Source: Bacteroidales bacterium
GTDB lineage: Bacteria > Bacteroidota > Bacteroidia > Bacteroidales > VadinHA17
NCBI GenBank assembly: GCA_003141715.1
Contig: PLNF01000111.1
Location: 1-46,365, forward strand
DNA: 46,365 nucleotides
Reading direction: 5' to 3'
Part shown: positions 1 to 8,953 of the stretch, in pieces
How positions within the stretch are numbered: the stretch's first letter is position 1
Layout: every line of letters begins with the position of its first letter
Program-made: the position numbers and the translations under genes
The notes under the pieces: model-generated
Databases searched by the model: none
Told to the model about the DNA's origin: nothing
The model's input: the letters and a program-made list of their open reading frames with translations, nothing else

Positions 1-182
<182 letters not shown>

Positions 183-222
183 TTATATATGTGATTTAAA
201 AGTATGTTTTTAAAATAAAGTG

Positions 223-230
223 CAAAAGTA
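223..230 (-). promoter_or_regulatory. Candidate -7 element for nifJ
   Basis: On the minus strand this reads TACTTTTG, an exact match to the Bacteroidota -7 consensus TAnnTTTG, about 47 bases before the nifJ ATG. No clear TTG -33 element lies at the usual distance, which would fall inside the end of rho, so support rests on the -7 box alone. Confidence 0.45.
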
Positions 231-247
231 TAAAAAAAATCTAATCG

Positions 248-2077
248 TTATCCACCGTTCATAGAAATCAAAAATTCTTCATTCGACTTAGCCTGAAGTA
301 ACCTGTCTCGAAGGAATTCCATTGCTTCAACTGAGTTCATATCGGTAAGAAAGTTCCGTAAAACCCATATCTTTTGAAGAATGTTTTTATTCAGCAGCAG
401 ATCTTCTCTGCGTGTGCTTGACGCAGGTATATCAATTGACGGGAATATCCTCCTGTTTGAAAGTTTACGGTCGAGCTGTAATTCCATATTACCTGTACCT
501 TTAAACTCCTCAAAGATGACATCATCCATTTTTGATCCTGTTTCAGTAAGAGCGGTGGCAAGTATTGTAAGAGACCCGCCGTTTTCAATGTTACGAGCGG
601 CTCCGAAAAACCTCTTTGGTTTATGAAGGGCATTGGAGTCAACACCTCCTGAAAGTACTTTACCTGATGCAGGAGCAGTTGTATTGAAAGCTCTAGCAAG
701 TCTGGTTATTGAGTCAAGAAGAATTACAACATCATGACCACACTCAACAAGCCGTTTAGCTTTTTCAAGCACTATATTGGCAACACGGCAATGACGTTCT
801 GCAGGTTCGTCAAAAGTTGAAGCAATAACTTCAGCCTTCACATTCCTTGCCATATCGGTAACCTCTTCAGGTCTTTCATCAATGAGTAAGATCATCAGGT
901 AAACTTCAGGATGGTATTTGGCTATTGCATTAGCAATCTCCTGAAGGAGAATGGTTTTACCGGTTTTTGGCTGTGCCACAATCAGCCCACGCTGTCCTTT
1001 CCCGATAGGGGTGAACATATCAATTACCCTTACTGATAAAGATCCTTCGCCGGGCTGGCAGAGAGTAAATTTTTCATCAGGGAAAAGTGGCGTAAGAAAA
1101 TCGAAAGGAACTCTGTCTCTGATAAAATCCGGACTTCTTCCATTGATCTCATCAACCTTAATAAGAGGGAAATATTTTTCACCCTCTTTAGGCGGACGAA
1201 TTGATCCTTTGATGGAGTCCCCTGTCTTTAGACCGAAAAGTTTTATCTGTGACTGGGATACATATATATCATCGGGTGAATTGAGGTAATTGTAATCGGG
1301 AGATCTCAGAAAACCATAACCGTCCGGCATAATTTCAAGAACGCCTGTATTATATATTATGCCTTCAAAATCATAAGGTCTTTCTTTCTTTTCTTCTCTT
1401 ACGGGAATGGTCTCATGAATAACCTCTTTTACCGGAGGTTCAACTATAATATCACCGAAATAAGCATCTGCAGAAGGCTTAGTTTCTTCAAAAGAAACAT
1501 CCCCATTAAGCATTGGAATTGAATTATCTATGACGGTTTCCGCTACCGGTTCGGATCTGCTCTTCTCAAACCGTGGGGTATGAGTACTGTTAAATCTTTC
1601 CTTCCTTTCATTATTTTCTTCATATTTTTGATCAGTTCTCCATTTAGGAGCTTTTCTGTTATCATGTAACTGTTCTGTTTTTTTAAACAGATCCGGTTTC
1701 TCATCGGCTTTTTCCGGTTTTTTTACCTGCTCCTGCCAATCGCCTTGTCTGGATTCAGGTCTCTTAACTCCATCCGGTGAAACTGACATAACAGATTCTA
1801 TCGATCTTTTTACCACAGGCTTTAAAGTCCGTGGACGTTTTCCTCTTTTCAAAGCAGAATCAGACTCCGGGTTATTAACCTCAGTTGAAGATAGTATCTC
1901 CTCTGTTTCGGTTTTAGGTGGAATGTTGATTTCTGTGGCTTCAATTGCCTGCTGGTCAAGGATTTTGTAAATTAAATCCTGTTTCTTCAAAGATTCTGCT
2001 TTTTTGATTTTAAGTTCCTTTGCTATATCCTTTAACTCAGGAAGCAGTTTCTTACTTAACTCAAGAATGTCGTACAT
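248..2077 (-). CDS. rho: Transcription termination factor Rho with long disordered insertion
   Basis: Hexameric RNA-dependent ATPase/translocase that ends transcription. Residues 1-43 form the Rho N-terminal SAP-like helical domain. Residues about 50-235 are a charged, low-complexity Lys/Arg/Glu/Pro-rich stretch absent from the E. coli protein (609 residues here against about 420). The cold-shock RNA-binding domain follows (about 244-312). The ATPase core has Walker [13 protein letters not shown] (364-375), Walker B VVILLDS (450-456) and the loop [23 protein letters not shown]. The start ATG at 2077 gives the expected [16 protein letters not shown]-terminus. Insertions of this kind are usual in Bacteroidota Rho; the one in Bacteroides thetaiotaomicron has been linked to phase separation. 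It is divergent from rpoD. Confidence 0.97.
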   Translation of the reverse strand: MYDILELSKKLLPELKDIAKELKIKKAESLKKQDLIYKILDQQAIEATEINIPPKTETEEILSSTEVNNPESDSALKRGKRPRTLKPVVKRSIESVMSVSPDGVKRPESRQGDWQEQVKKPEKADEKPDLFKKTEQLHDNRKAPKWRTDQKYEENNERKERFNSTHTPRFEKSRSEPVAETVIDNSIPMLNGDVSFEETKPSADAYFGDIIVEPPVKEVIHETIPVREEKKERPYDFEGIIYNTGVLEIMPDGYGFLRSPDYNYLNSPDDIYVSQSQIKLFGLKTGDSIKGSIRPPKEGEKYFPLIKVDEINGRSPDFIRDRVPFDFLTPLFPDEKFTLCQPGEGSLSVRVIDMFTPIGKGQRGLIVAQPKTGKTILLQEIANAIAKYHPEVYLMILLIDERPEEVTDMARNVKAEVIASTFDEPAERHCRVANIVLEKAKRLVECGHDVVILLDSITRLARAFNTTAPASGKVLSGGVDSNALHKPKRFFGAARNIENGGSLTILATALTETGSKMDDVIFEEFKGTGNMELQLDRKLSNRRIFPSIDIPASSTRREDLLLNKNILQKIWVLRNFLTDMNSVEAMEFLRDRLLQAKSNEEFLISMNGG

Positions 2078-2277
2078 ATTGTAATGATAAATGGAATATA
2101 AGAGATTTTAATGATTTTGTTGGAAATACAGGTCAAGATATGAATATGAACCCGATAGATTATGCTACAACTACTTCACATATCCTAAAAACCGCTGTAA
2201 TATTAAAAAAAAATGCTAATATATTTCCTAATAAATGCTGTCAAAAATGCAACGGACTTTATCAAATCAATTAATAA

Positions 2278-2306
2278 TTTGATATTCAATATGTAAAATA
2301 ACTTTG
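2278..2306 (+). promoter_or_regulatory. Candidate rpoD promoter in the rho-rpoD spacer
   Basis: TTTG at 2278-2281 and TAACTTTG at 2299-2306 are separated by 17 bases and match the Bacteroidota -33/-7 consensus. Transcription would begin near 2313, giving an AT-rich leader of about 120 bases. The 356-base spacer between rho and rpoD (2078-2433) otherwise holds only A/T-rich sequence with T-tracts; I see no gene or strong hairpin in it. Confidence 0.6.
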
Positions 2307-2433
2307 CAATTTACTAAAAAACTATTATTCACCAAAAAAAAAATACTATATTATGTCTTAATGTTGCTTTTTTTTTACTAAAATTGTGCCTAACGCCTGA
2401 TCTTTCTTTGAAAAACTAAAAACTGGCCAGTAA

Positions 2434-3297
2434 ATGCGTCAGCTTAAGATTACAAAACAGGTCACTAATCGTGATACTCCATCACTGGATAAATATCTTC
2501 AGGAGATTGGAAGAGTTGATCTTATTTCTCCTGATGAAGAAGTTATTCTTGCCAGGAGGATTAAATCGGGTGAAACTGAAGCTCTGCGAAAACTTGTTAA
2601 AGCAAACCTTCGTTTTGTAGTATCCGTCGCAAAACAATATCAAAACCAGGGAATGAGTCTGCCCGATCTTATAAATGAGGGTAATCTTGGTTTGATGAAA
2701 GCCGCTCAGCGTTTTGATGAAACAAGAGGTTTTAAATTCATCTCCTATGCTGTATGGTGGATTCGTCAGGCAATTCTTCAGGCGCTTGCAGAACAAGCCA
2801 GGATTGTCCGGCTCCCGGTTAATAAGATTGGTTCAATTAACCGGATAAACAGAGCTTTTGCACGACTTGAACAGGAATATGAGAGGGAACCCTCATCCCA
2901 GGAGATAGCTGAAATGCTTGAGATGATACCTGAGGAGGTTAAGGATGCGTTGAAAACTACAGGACGTACTGTCAGCATGGATGCTCCCATTAGTTCCGAG
3001 GAGGATAACAACATGTATGATGTGCTGCAGAGTGCTGATACTCCAAGTCCTGATAAAAACCTTATTAACGAATCTCTTGCATATGAGATAGAAAGGGCGC
3101 TAAGCACTCTCTCCCCTCGCGAATCAAAGGTTCTGAAGTTATATTTTGGTTTAGGTATGAAACATCCTTATACACTCGAAGAGATAGGCGAGGAGTTGAG
3201 TCTTACCAGGGAACGGGTAAGGCAAATTAAGGAAAAAGCTATAAAAAGAATCCAGTTTACAACACGCTGCAGGATACTGAAGTCTTACCTCGGATAA
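2434..3297 (+). CDS. rpoD: Primary RNA polymerase sigma factor (sigma-70/SigA)
   Basis: Main sigma factor, which directs RNA polymerase to housekeeping promoters. The 287-residue length and the start [20 protein letters not shown] are those of the Bacteroidota primary sigma, which lacks region 1.1. Region 1.2 is at about 15-50; region 2 includes [20 protein letters not shown] (about 92-111); region 4 has a helix-turn-helix in [20 protein letters not shown] near the C-terminus. Its divergent region 2 explains recognition of TAnnTTTG rather than TATAAT, and many promoters of that type occur in this window. It has its own candidate promoter upstream and is followed closely by rpe. Confidence 0.97.
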   Translation: MRQLKITKQVTNRDTPSLDKYLQEIGRVDLISPDEEVILARRIKSGETEALRKLVKANLRFVVSVAKQYQNQGMSLPDLINEGNLGLMKAAQRFDETRGFKFISYAVWWIRQAILQALAEQARIVRLPVNKIGSINRINRAFARLEQEYEREPSSQEIAEMLEMIPEEVKDALKTTGRTVSMDAPISSEEDNNMYDVLQSADTPSPDKNLINESLAYEIERALSTLSPRESKVLKLYFGLGMKHPYTLEEIGEELSLTRERVRQIKEKAIKRIQFTTRCRILKSYLG

Positions 3298-3308
3298 CAA
3301 TTTGTTTC

Positions 3309-3316
3309 TATCTTTG
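3309..3316 (+). promoter_or_regulatory. Candidate -7 element for rpe
   Basis: TATCTTTG matches TAnnTTTG exactly and lies 17 bases before the rpe ATG, which predicts a leader of about 10 bases. There is no good TTG at the -33 position, so rpe may also be read through from rpoD. Confidence 0.4.
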
Positions 3317-3332
3317 CCCAAAATAAGCTTAA

Positions 3333-3986
3333 ATGGACCACCTCGTATCACCGTCACTGCTGGCAGCCGATTTTGCCAATCTCGAAAATGATATCATGAT
3401 GATTAACAAAAGTGAAGCTGACTGGCTTCATCTCGATATCATGGATGGTGTTTTTGTACCGAATATATCATTCGGATTCCCCGTTGTTAAAGCCGTAAAA
3501 AAAGTTGCGACAAAACCGCTCGATGTTCACCTGATGATAATAGATCCCGACCGGTATCTAAGCCGGTTCTGCGATGCCGGGGCCAATAATCTGACTGTTC
3601 AATATGAAGCCTGTATTCATTTACATCGGACAGTAACAGAAATACGCAACCTTGAAATGAAAGCAGGTGTGGCGATAAACCCTCATACTCCCGTCTCACT
3701 TCTTAAGAATGTACTTCCCTATGTCGACATGGTTCTTGTAATGACGGTTAATCCTGGTTTCGGAGGACAATTTTTTATCATGGAGAGCTATAATAAAATA
3801 GCTGAGCTGCGTAAAATGATTGACGAAGGAGGTTATAATGTTTTAATTGAAGTCGATGGCGGTATCGATACAACAAATGCCGCAAAGCTTATTCAATCAG
3901 GTGTTAATGTCCTGGTAGCCGGTAATTCGGTTTTTAGTTCAGCAGATCCTGAAGGGACGATACGGAAATTAAAAAGACTGATCTGA
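3333..3986 (+). CDS. rpe: Ribulose-phosphate 3-epimerase
   Basis: Interconverts ribulose 5-phosphate and xylulose 5-phosphate in the pentose phosphate pathway. The 217 residues form a complete TIM barrel with the family landmarks in order: SPSLLAADFANL, HLDIMDGVFVPNISFG (with the metal-binding His and catalytic Asp), DVHLMI, the VNPGFGGQ phosphate loop, EVDGGI with the second catalytic Asp, and VAGNSVF. The length is normal for the family. It follows rpoD by 35 bases and converges on miaA, with a palindromic repeat element between the two stops. Confidence 0.97.
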   Translation: MDHLVSPSLLAADFANLENDIMMINKSEADWLHLDIMDGVFVPNISFGFPVVKAVKKVATKPLDVHLMIIDPDRYLSRFCDAGANNLTVQYEACIHLHRTVTEIRNLEMKAGVAINPHTPVSLLKNVLPYVDMVLVMTVNPGFGGQFFIMESYNKIAELRKMIDEGGYNVLIEVDGGIDTTNAAKLIQSGVNVLVAGNSVFSSADPEGTIRKLKRLI

Positions 3987-4002
3987 GATCCAAGGCCCCC
4001 TG

Positions 4003-4097
4003 TCCCGCTGAAGCGGGACATCTCCCCCAATGGAGATCTGTTACGTGATAAACCCCCCTCTTTCCCGCTGAAGCGGGACATCTCCCCCAAGGGGGAG
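4003..4097. repeat. Two-copy palindromic element between rpe and miaA
   Basis: A 28-base unit is repeated exactly at 4003-4030 and 4063-4090, a 60-base period. Each unit contains the hairpin TCCCGC-TGAA-GCGGGA. In the second copy it is followed by a second perfect hairpin, CTCCCC-CAAG-GGGGAG (to 4097); in the first copy that second arm has decayed to a TGGAG form. It resembles the REP-like elements scattered through Bacteroidota genomes and occupies the gap between two convergent genes, where it may also act as a bidirectional terminator. Confidence 0.8.
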
Positions 4098-4121
4098 AAA
4101 AAGCTGTGAAATTTAGTGAAA

Positions 4122-5069
4122 TTATGCTAAAATACTGAGAATTTTTCCCCCTTTTAGGGAATCAAAGGGGGTGCATCTCACTGAGCAATATTCGATAATC
4201 TCCTTTACCTGTTCAGGGTGAAACCATCTGATCTCTTTATCTTTACCCCACCAGGTCATTTGTCGTTTTGCGTATCTGCGACTGTTCCTTTTAATAAGTT
4301 CTATGGCTTTTTCCTTCGATATTTTACCTTCAAAGACATCAAAAAATTCTTTGTAACCAACGCTGTTCAGCGCATTCAGGTTTCTGAAATTATAAAGTTT
4401 TTTTGCCTCATACTCCATACCCATTCTAACCATCTCATCAACTCTGGAATTAATTCTTTTGTAGAGATCATCCCGGGGTCTCCCAAGTCCAACTTTAATT
4501 ATTCCAAAGTCTCTTTCTCTTTTTTGCTTTTTAAGAAAGGAGGAATATGGTCTGCCAGTTGTTTCACAAATCTCGAGAGCCCTGATTATCCGTTTATAAT
4601 TTTTCAGATCAACTTTTGCATAATGTTCAGGATCAAGTATTTTTAATGTTTCTCTCAATCCTTTTATACCCTCTTCCCAGTATCTGGCAATGTATTTTTT
4701 CCTTACAGAAGGATCAACGTCGGGGATGTCATCAATACCATAACAAACAGCATCGATATACATTCCTGAGCCACCAGACATCAGAGTGATATTATTATCG
4801 GAGAAGAGCTTTGGAAGAAGTTCAAGTACATCTCTTTCGAAAAGACTCGAGCTGTAATAATCTTCTATAGATAAGAATCTTATAAAATGATGTTTTATTG
4901 TTTCAAGTTGTTGCACGGTAGGAACTGCAGTACCGATACTCATTTCCCTGAAGAACTGCCTGGAGTCAGCTGAAATAATTTCACATTTAAAATGGCTGGC
5001 AATGTCAATAGAAACACCTGTTTTGCCGACCCCGGTCGGACCAAGCAAAACTATCAGAAAATTTTTCAT
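4122..5069 (-). CDS. miaA: tRNA dimethylallyltransferase
   Basis: Transfers the dimethylallyl group to N6 of adenosine 37 in tRNAs reading UNN codons. The P-loop GPTGVGKT is at residues 10-17, followed by the conserved SADSRQFFREMSIGTA, the GGSGMYIDA segment, an insertion domain, NSVGYKEFF and RRYAKRQMTWW. I place the start at the ATG at 5069 (MKNFLIVLLGPTG). A TTG at 5087 is in frame but leaves only 3 bases after the previous stop. The last 20 or so residues (from SVRCTPFD) extend beyond the usual end and are encoded by a palindrome, so the reading frame has probably been lengthened by a repeat element. It lies 21 bases downstream of the PRiA4-type gene and is probably cotranscribed with it. 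Confidence 0.95.
   Translation of the reverse strand: MKNFLIVLLGPTGVGKTGVSIDIASHFKCEIISADSRQFFREMSIGTAVPTVQQLETIKHHFIRFLSIEDYYSSSLFERDVLELLPKLFSDNNITLMSGGSGMYIDAVCYGIDDIPDVDPSVRKKYIARYWEEGIKGLRETLKILDPEHYAKVDLKNYKRIIRALEICETTGRPYSSFLKKQKRERDFGIIKVGLGRPRDDLYKRINSRVDEMVRMGMEYEAKKLYNFRNLNALNSVGYKEFFDVFEGKISKEKAIELIKRNSRRYAKRQMTWWGKDKEIRWFHPEQVKEIIEYCSVRCTPFDSLKGGKILSILA
4147..4171. repeat. Palindrome inside the 3' end of miaA
   Basis: CCCCCTTT and AAAGGGGG form an 8-base-pair stem around a 9-base loop. The sequence resembles the arms of the repeat element about 50 bases away, but here it is read as the last codons of miaA. Confidence 0.6.
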
Positions 5070-5090
5070 TGGAATTGGAGCCTTCAAAGA

Positions 5091-5645
5091 CTATTCTTCG
5101 TCCTCGTTCAGGTTTTCTATATTTTCGAAATCAGGAAGCGTTTCTTCGTCATCTCCGTTGAGGAAGAGCTCATCAACTTCAGGTTCATCCTCATCATCGT
5201 CATCGGAAACAACAATATTGTTATAAAGTTTCCGGGCAGTGCCACCGAAAATCACCTGTTTGGGAGGGATTCCTTTCGAATTTGTGCAAGATGGATATTC
5301 ACGACCATCAATTTCTTTCACCTCACCTGTATACTCAACAAAGAGAAATCTTTCATTAAAAAAATCGAATACATAAAGCAGCTTCTGGTTCTTTCGGAAA
5401 ATAATATCTTCCAGAACAGCGACTTCCATCGTAGAAGAACCTGTACCCATATCAAAAAGAGTGAATTCTTCTTCCTTCTCCCAATTGTCGGTTGCCATAA
5501 AAAATGAAGCCATCTGAGATTTATCAAATTCCAATTCATCCTGAATCTGATTGTGAAAATCCAGTAACGTATGCGTATCAAGAAATTCAAATTCCCTGAC
5601 AAATGACTCATCTTCATCTGATAACACTACAAATTTGTAAACCAT
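5091..5645 (-). CDS. PRiA4b ORF-3-like (IS1096 TnpR-passenger family) protein
   Basis: A cytoplasmic 184-residue protein of unknown function. Its N-terminal 145 residues resemble the plasmid pRiA4b ORF-3 family (PF07929): an opening beta strand, then HTLLDFHNQIQDELEFDKSQMASFFM, the FTLFDMGTG segment, and LYVFDFFNERFLFVEYTGE. The final 40 residues are extremely acidic (SDDDDEDEPEVDE and later EDEE), a common tail in Bacteroidota members. The family name comes from a transposon passenger, but there is no transposase or inverted repeat here, and the gene sits in an ordinary operon with miaA. Confidence 0.7.
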   Translation of the reverse strand: MVYKFVVLSDEDESFVREFEFLDTHTLLDFHNQIQDELEFDKSQMASFFMATDNWEKEEEFTLFDMGTGSSTMEVAVLEDIIFRKNQKLLYVFDFFNERFLFVEYTGEVKEIDGREYPSCTNSKGIPPKQVIFGGTARKLYNNIVVSDDDDEDEPEVDELFLNGDDEETLPDFENIENLNEDEE

Positions 5646-5687
5646 AATATGTATTAATTCGATGGGTGCAATATAATATTTTTTAGA

Positions 5688-6749
5688 TTACAATATTCCG
5701 GCTAATTTTTTTTTTAGAAGAAATTCTATTGTATCAATTCCGTCAGCATAATCCCACGGATGAGGCCACTGGGCTTTGCCAAACGGAATGTTATGTTTGC
5801 CTATCACGCACTGAATTTTTTCCTTTAGGAGCTCTGTTTGCTTTTTTACAGCATATTGAGATTCATAATATTCATAATAAAGCACTGAAACCGGTGATGA
5901 AATTTTACTGTCTTCTTTCAGTAAGAGAAAACCTGAATCGTAAAAAGCCTCTTTATTCACCAGGTAAACAGCTCTATTAAAATCGTAGTTGTTCGCATAT
6001 TTTGAATGGTTGATGACTCTGCTGAAATTGTTCCAGTGTCCTAAAATTGCCATTAAGTCATATCCTTTTGGAATATACACCTTTGATACATTTCTGCATC
6101 CAAGTCCAAAATATGAGAAGATATCTGTTCCAAGACCATCCAGTTCATCATCAGTTTCATCTCCGTCAAGAATAGCAACACTGTTCCTGTTCTTTCTGAT
6201 GATATTCGGATATTTGCCAAAATAGTAATCAAAGTATCTTGAGCTGTTATCGCTGCCTGTTGCAATTACAGCATCAAAATTTGTCAGGGTTCCGTCTGTG
6301 AATTCAATTCTTTTTCTGAAAAGAGGGTTTATGGAACAAAGTATATCACTTATATAGGTAATCAATTCATTATCTTTTGAACTTGTCTTGGCGATGAGAT
6401 TGTTTCCGGAAATAAGCACTGAAAGAAAATCGTGGAAACCTGCAAGTGGAATGTTGCCTGCCATAATTACTCCAACTCTTATGGGATTTTTTTGCTCTTT
6501 AAGCCCTGGATATGCGTTTGTCCACCTGGTCAGATTCTCTTCAGTGAGTTCTTCAGCAATGGCTGTTATTGCCATTCTTACATTTTCCGGCGTGAACCAG
6601 GGGTTATGTTTTTGCTGTTGGTCAATAAGAATATTCAGCAGAGAACGGTCGCAACCGTTCGCTACATTTGTCAGAGAACTGGCATTCAGGGAGTTTCGAA
6701 GTGTCTCCCCAAGAAGGGCAAAAGATTTTATTCTATCTTCAAGATCCAT
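5688..6749 (-). CDS. Acyl-CoA reductase, LuxC-like
   Basis: Predicted cytoplasmic NAD(P)H-dependent reductase of the LuxC/aldehyde-dehydrogenase fold, 353 residues. The segments RVGVIMAGNIPLAGFHDFLS (91-110), NNLIAKTSSKD and VIATGSDNSSRYFDYYFG match the cofactor and substrate regions of the family. Cys218 in FGLGCRNVSK is in the place of the catalytic thiolate. In Bacteroidota this orphan reductase is common and is not associated with luminescence genes; the substrate is unknown. Its own promoter overlaps the terminator of the tonB gene upstream, and 42 bases separate it from the PRiA4-type gene. Confidence 0.82.
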   Translation of the reverse strand: MDLEDRIKSFALLGETLRNSLNASSLTNVANGCDRSLLNILIDQQQKHNPWFTPENVRMAITAIAEELTEENLTRWTNAYPGLKEQKNPIRVGVIMAGNIPLAGFHDFLSVLISGNNLIAKTSSKDNELITYISDILCSINPLFRKRIEFTDGTLTNFDAVIATGSDNSSRYFDYYFGKYPNIIRKNRNSVAILDGDETDDELDGLGTDIFSYFGLGCRNVSKVYIPKGYDLMAILGHWNNFSRVINHSKYANNYDFNRAVYLVNKEAFYDSGFLLLKEDSKISSPVSVLYYEYYESQYAVKKQTELLKEKIQCVIGKHNIPFGKAQWPHPWDYADGIDTIEFLLKKKLAGIL

Positions 6750-6770
6750 AGATTACATAATTGACCTGTA

Positions 6771-6803
6771 CAAAAATAGGGAATTTGAACTACAATAAAA
6801 CAA
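6771..6803 (-). promoter_or_regulatory. Candidate promoter of the acyl-CoA reductase gene
   Basis: On the minus strand the -7 box is TATTTTTG (6771-6778), an exact TAnnTTTG match, and a TTTG at the -33 position (6801-6804) stands 22 bases away. That TTTG is the T-tract of the tonB terminator, so one sequence appears to serve both functions. Confidence 0.5.
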
Positions 6804-6831
6804 AAAAAGCTGACCCGGAAAGGGCCAGCTT
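6802..6831 (-). terminator. Rho-independent terminator of the tonB gene
   Basis: On the minus strand AAGCTGGCCC, a 5-base loop and GGGTCAGCTT pair over 10 positions with one mismatch (stem 6807-6816 with 6822-6831), followed by seven T. It lies about 75 bases past the tonB stop. Confidence 0.8.
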
Positions 6832-6861
6832 GGCAAAAATTGTATATTGTTAAAATAATGT

Positions 6862-6886
6862 AGAGATAGGTCGGAGACCTGTCTCT
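6862..6886. repeat. Short palindromic repeat downstream of tonB
   Basis: AGAGATAGGT and ACCTGTCTCT pair over ten positions, one of them a G-T pair, around a 5-base loop. No T-tract follows. The form resembles the AGAGAC-type palindromes interspersed in many bacterial genomes. Confidence 0.5.
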
Positions 6887-6906
6887 GCAACAAATAGTTA
6901 CATGAT

Positions 6907-7437
6907 TTATTTTAGTGAATACTGGATTGGAATCATGTACCATACGGGTACAGTTTTCCCGTACAGTTCCCCGGGAGTGAAACTCGGAAGTGTCTTAACT
7001 ACACGAATTGCTTCTTGATCCAACGAAGGAGTGACACCTTTGAGTACGCTGACATCAGTAACTGATCCGTCTGCTTTAACCATAAAACGGACAATTACTT
7101 TTCCTTGAATAGCTTGGGTTTTTGCATCTTTCGGATAACGTGTACTGTCTGCAATATACTTAAGTAACGCCTGATCTCCACCGGGAAATACCGGCATTAC
7201 ATCTACCTTCTGGTAAGCGCCATCTGTCATGCCAGAGTCGGATTTCTTGTCAGAGCCGGGAGGTGGTGGAGGAGGAGGTGGTGGTGGCGGTGACGGCGGA
7301 GCAACTTCTTTTTTAGCCGAAGTGGACTTTTGCCCGGAGGCACTTGACGAAAAGACAATGAGAGCCACAATAATTATTGGTATTACCAATATTAATTTCA
7401 GGCTTTCAGTTTTCAGAGTGTTTTTTTTAATGTTCAT
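6907..7437 (-). CDS. TonB-family protein, short
   Basis: A 176-residue inner-membrane-anchored protein with one N-terminal membrane segment (about 15-33), a polyproline spacer (about 46-60) and a TonB C-terminal domain (from about 78). That domain normally contacts the TonB box of outer-membrane transporters to pass on ExbB/ExbD energy. Signature residues are MPVFPGGDQALLKYI, IQGKVIVRFMV, VSVLKGVTPSLDQEAIRVV and PVWYMIPI. The whole protein mirrors the last third of the BlaR1-like gene next to it, including its last membrane helix, which indicates a tandem duplication. Its promoter carries the same operator as blaI. No exbB or exbD is nearby, so its TonB function is inferred from the domain only. 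Confidence 0.88.
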   Translation of the reverse strand: MNIKKNTLKTESLKLILVIPIIIVALIVFSSSASGQKSTSAKKEVAPPSPPPPPPPPPPPGSDKKSDSGMTDGAYQKVDVMPVFPGGDQALLKYIADSTRYPKDAKTQAIQGKVIVRFMVKADGSVTDVSVLKGVTPSLDQEAIRVVKTLPSFTPGELYGKTVPVWYMIPIQYSLK

Positions 7438-7493
7438 AATTGTAAATTTTTAATAGAAAATGAAAAATGCTGATTCGCTTTGTTATATGTTTT

Positions 7494-7524
7494 CAAATAT
7501 ACAACGAAATAATTAGTTATGCAA
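7494..7524 (-). promoter_or_regulatory. tonB promoter with predicted BlaI operator
   Basis: On the minus strand TTG (7522-7524), 20 bases, then TATATTTG (7494-7501) form a consensus Bacteroidota promoter. The spacer contains AACGAAATAATTAGTT (7503-7518, plus strand), a near-perfect palindrome that also sits in the blaI promoter. The surrounding 26 bases (7500-7525) agree with the blaI site at 23 positions. A weaker copy, AACTAAATAATTAATT, at 7523-7538 overlaps the -33 element. A repressor bound here would block polymerase. Confidence 0.75.
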
Positions 7525-7597
7525 CTAAATAATTAATTATAAATTAAAAATGATCCGTATCAAGGATCATTTTATTCAACTATAACAACAACACGAT

Positions 7598-8953
7598 TTA
7601 TTTCAGAGTAAATGCTATCGGTACCATATACCAGACTGGAACTGCTTTACCTCCCTGTGTGCCGGGCCGGAAGGAAGGAAGTGTATTGACGACCCTCATT
7701 GCCTCAACATCAAGTTCCGGAGAAACACCTTTAAGCACACTTGCCAGACTGACTCCTCCATCAGGAGTAACACAAAAACGTATGATAACTTTTCCCTGTA
7801 TGTTTTGTGTTTTTGCATTTTCAGGATACTTTGTATTCTCTGAAATGTATTGAAGAAGGGCGCCATCACCCCCGGGGAACATAGGCATCTGTTCAACAAC
7901 AACAAAGGGTTCATCTGATTTACCTGTTGATTCTTCCTTCACATCCCGGATATTTCCCTTTGAATCTGAAGGGGGTGGTGGAGGCGGAGGTGGAGGAGGT
8001 GCAACCAGATCAGAACCTGACTCAGTTAATGAATTCTGAGTTGATATTACGGGCACTATTTGCTTAACAGAGGATTTTGGGATCACGCTGTATGCTGAAA
8101 TGGCTAAAAACACTAACCCGATTACCGGTACCACAATAAGAATCTTAGTACTCGCAATTGGAGAAGTCCGTTTTTTTGTCATCATTAACATCCGCTTTTT
8201 AATAAGCGAAGGATTCGAAAAACTGTTTGTCAGATTGAATGCTCTCGATTTAAAGACCTGGCTTAACAGCAGACTCTGATAATTTACAATCGGCACGCCT
8301 GAACTAAGACATTCCTGATCTGCCTGGTATTCATGAATAGCCCTTAATGACCTGTTGAAAAGATAGACTACAGGGTTAAACCATTGAAATGCTTTTACCA
8401 TTTCCATGAATATGATATCTATGAAATGATTCTGTTTTAAATGGTTTTGCTCGTGCCTGATTATCTCACCGGCATCTTCAGGACTCAGCTTCGCATTAAT
8501 AAAGATATATCCCATTGCTGAAAACCCGGATGTATTAAAGCCATGAAACCTGATGATACGGCATCCTTCATCTCTGTGACGAATAATTAAAAGCAGCAGA
8601 TTAAAAAGATCGATTAATAATTTGAGTATGTATACAGAAACGACAACGATATAGATTGAATAAATCAGGTGCAGAATACCGGATGTCGATATTCCATGAT
8701 TAAGAGCTTTATTTGTGCCCGCACTTGCAGTTATAAAAACTTCAGACAGGATTTTTCCAAAAAACTGAATGTTCCATGGTTTGATTGTCTGCAGGGTGAT
8801 GAATGGGAAAATCAAAGCTAATAATAATGACAGAATGATAAATGCCCTGTTACGGGTATAGGAGGTATCCCTGCTTAACATTATTGAATATACGAGGTAA
8901 AAGGCAATCATGTAGAGCGCAACTTTTACCATATATACAAATAGTGTATTCAT
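7598..8953 (-). CDS. BlaR1/MecR1-like M56 metalloprotease with TonB C-terminal domain
   Basis: A 451-residue membrane sensor protease. Three N-terminal membrane segments (about 5-23, 36-54, 95-125) precede the zinc motif HEQNH (167-171), with a likely third ligand in HEYQAD (207-212), then a fourth membrane helix (about 271-289). The extracytoplasmic part is a polyproline stretch (318-328) and a TonB C-terminal domain (about 352-451), not the penicillin-binding sensor of true BlaR1. By analogy it would cleave BlaI when an envelope signal reaches the TonB domain. Its ATG overlaps the blaI stop as TAATG, so the two are translationally coupled. The gene is not evidence for beta-lactam resistance. 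Confidence 0.9.
   Translation of the reverse strand: MNTLFVYMVKVALYMIAFYLVYSIMLSRDTSYTRNRAFIILSLLLALIFPFITLQTIKPWNIQFFGKILSEVFITASAGTNKALNHGISTSGILHLIYSIYIVVVSVYILKLLIDLFNLLLLIIRHRDEGCRIIRFHGFNTSGFSAMGYIFINAKLSPEDAGEIIRHEQNHLKQNHFIDIIFMEMVKAFQWFNPVVYLFNRSLRAIHEYQADQECLSSGVPIVNYQSLLLSQVFKSRAFNLTNSFSNPSLIKKRMLMMTKKRTSPIASTKILIVVPVIGLVFLAISAYSVIPKSSVKQIVPVISTQNSLTESGSDLVAPPPPPPPPPPSDSKGNIRDVKEESTGKSDEPFVVVEQMPMFPGGDGALLQYISENTKYPENAKTQNIQGKVIIRFCVTPDGGVSLASVLKGVSPELDVEAMRVVNTLPSFRPGTQGGKAVPVWYMVPIAFTLK

Noticed and set aside
2020..2274. Plus-strand open reading frame overlapping the start of rho
   Set aside because: It begins inside rho on the other strand, has low-complexity content and no domain; probably chance.
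4003..4097. CRISPR-like array
   Set aside because: Only two repeat units with palindromic arms and no cas genes; it fits a REP-like element.
5069..5087. TTG at 5087 as the miaA start
   Set aside because: The ATG at 5069 gives the usual distance to the P-loop and a more normal gap to the gene upstream.
5091..5645. Mobile element suggested by the IS1096 passenger name of the family
   Set aside because: No transposase, terminal inverted repeats or target duplication are visible, and the gene sits in a normal operon.
5688..6749. Bioluminescence (lux) gene
   Set aside because: Only the LuxC-like reductase is present, with no luxD, luxA, luxB or luxE; this orphan type is common in the phylum.
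7229..7453. Glycine-rich plus-strand frame opposite tonB
   Set aside because: The glycine run is only the antisense of the polyproline spacer.
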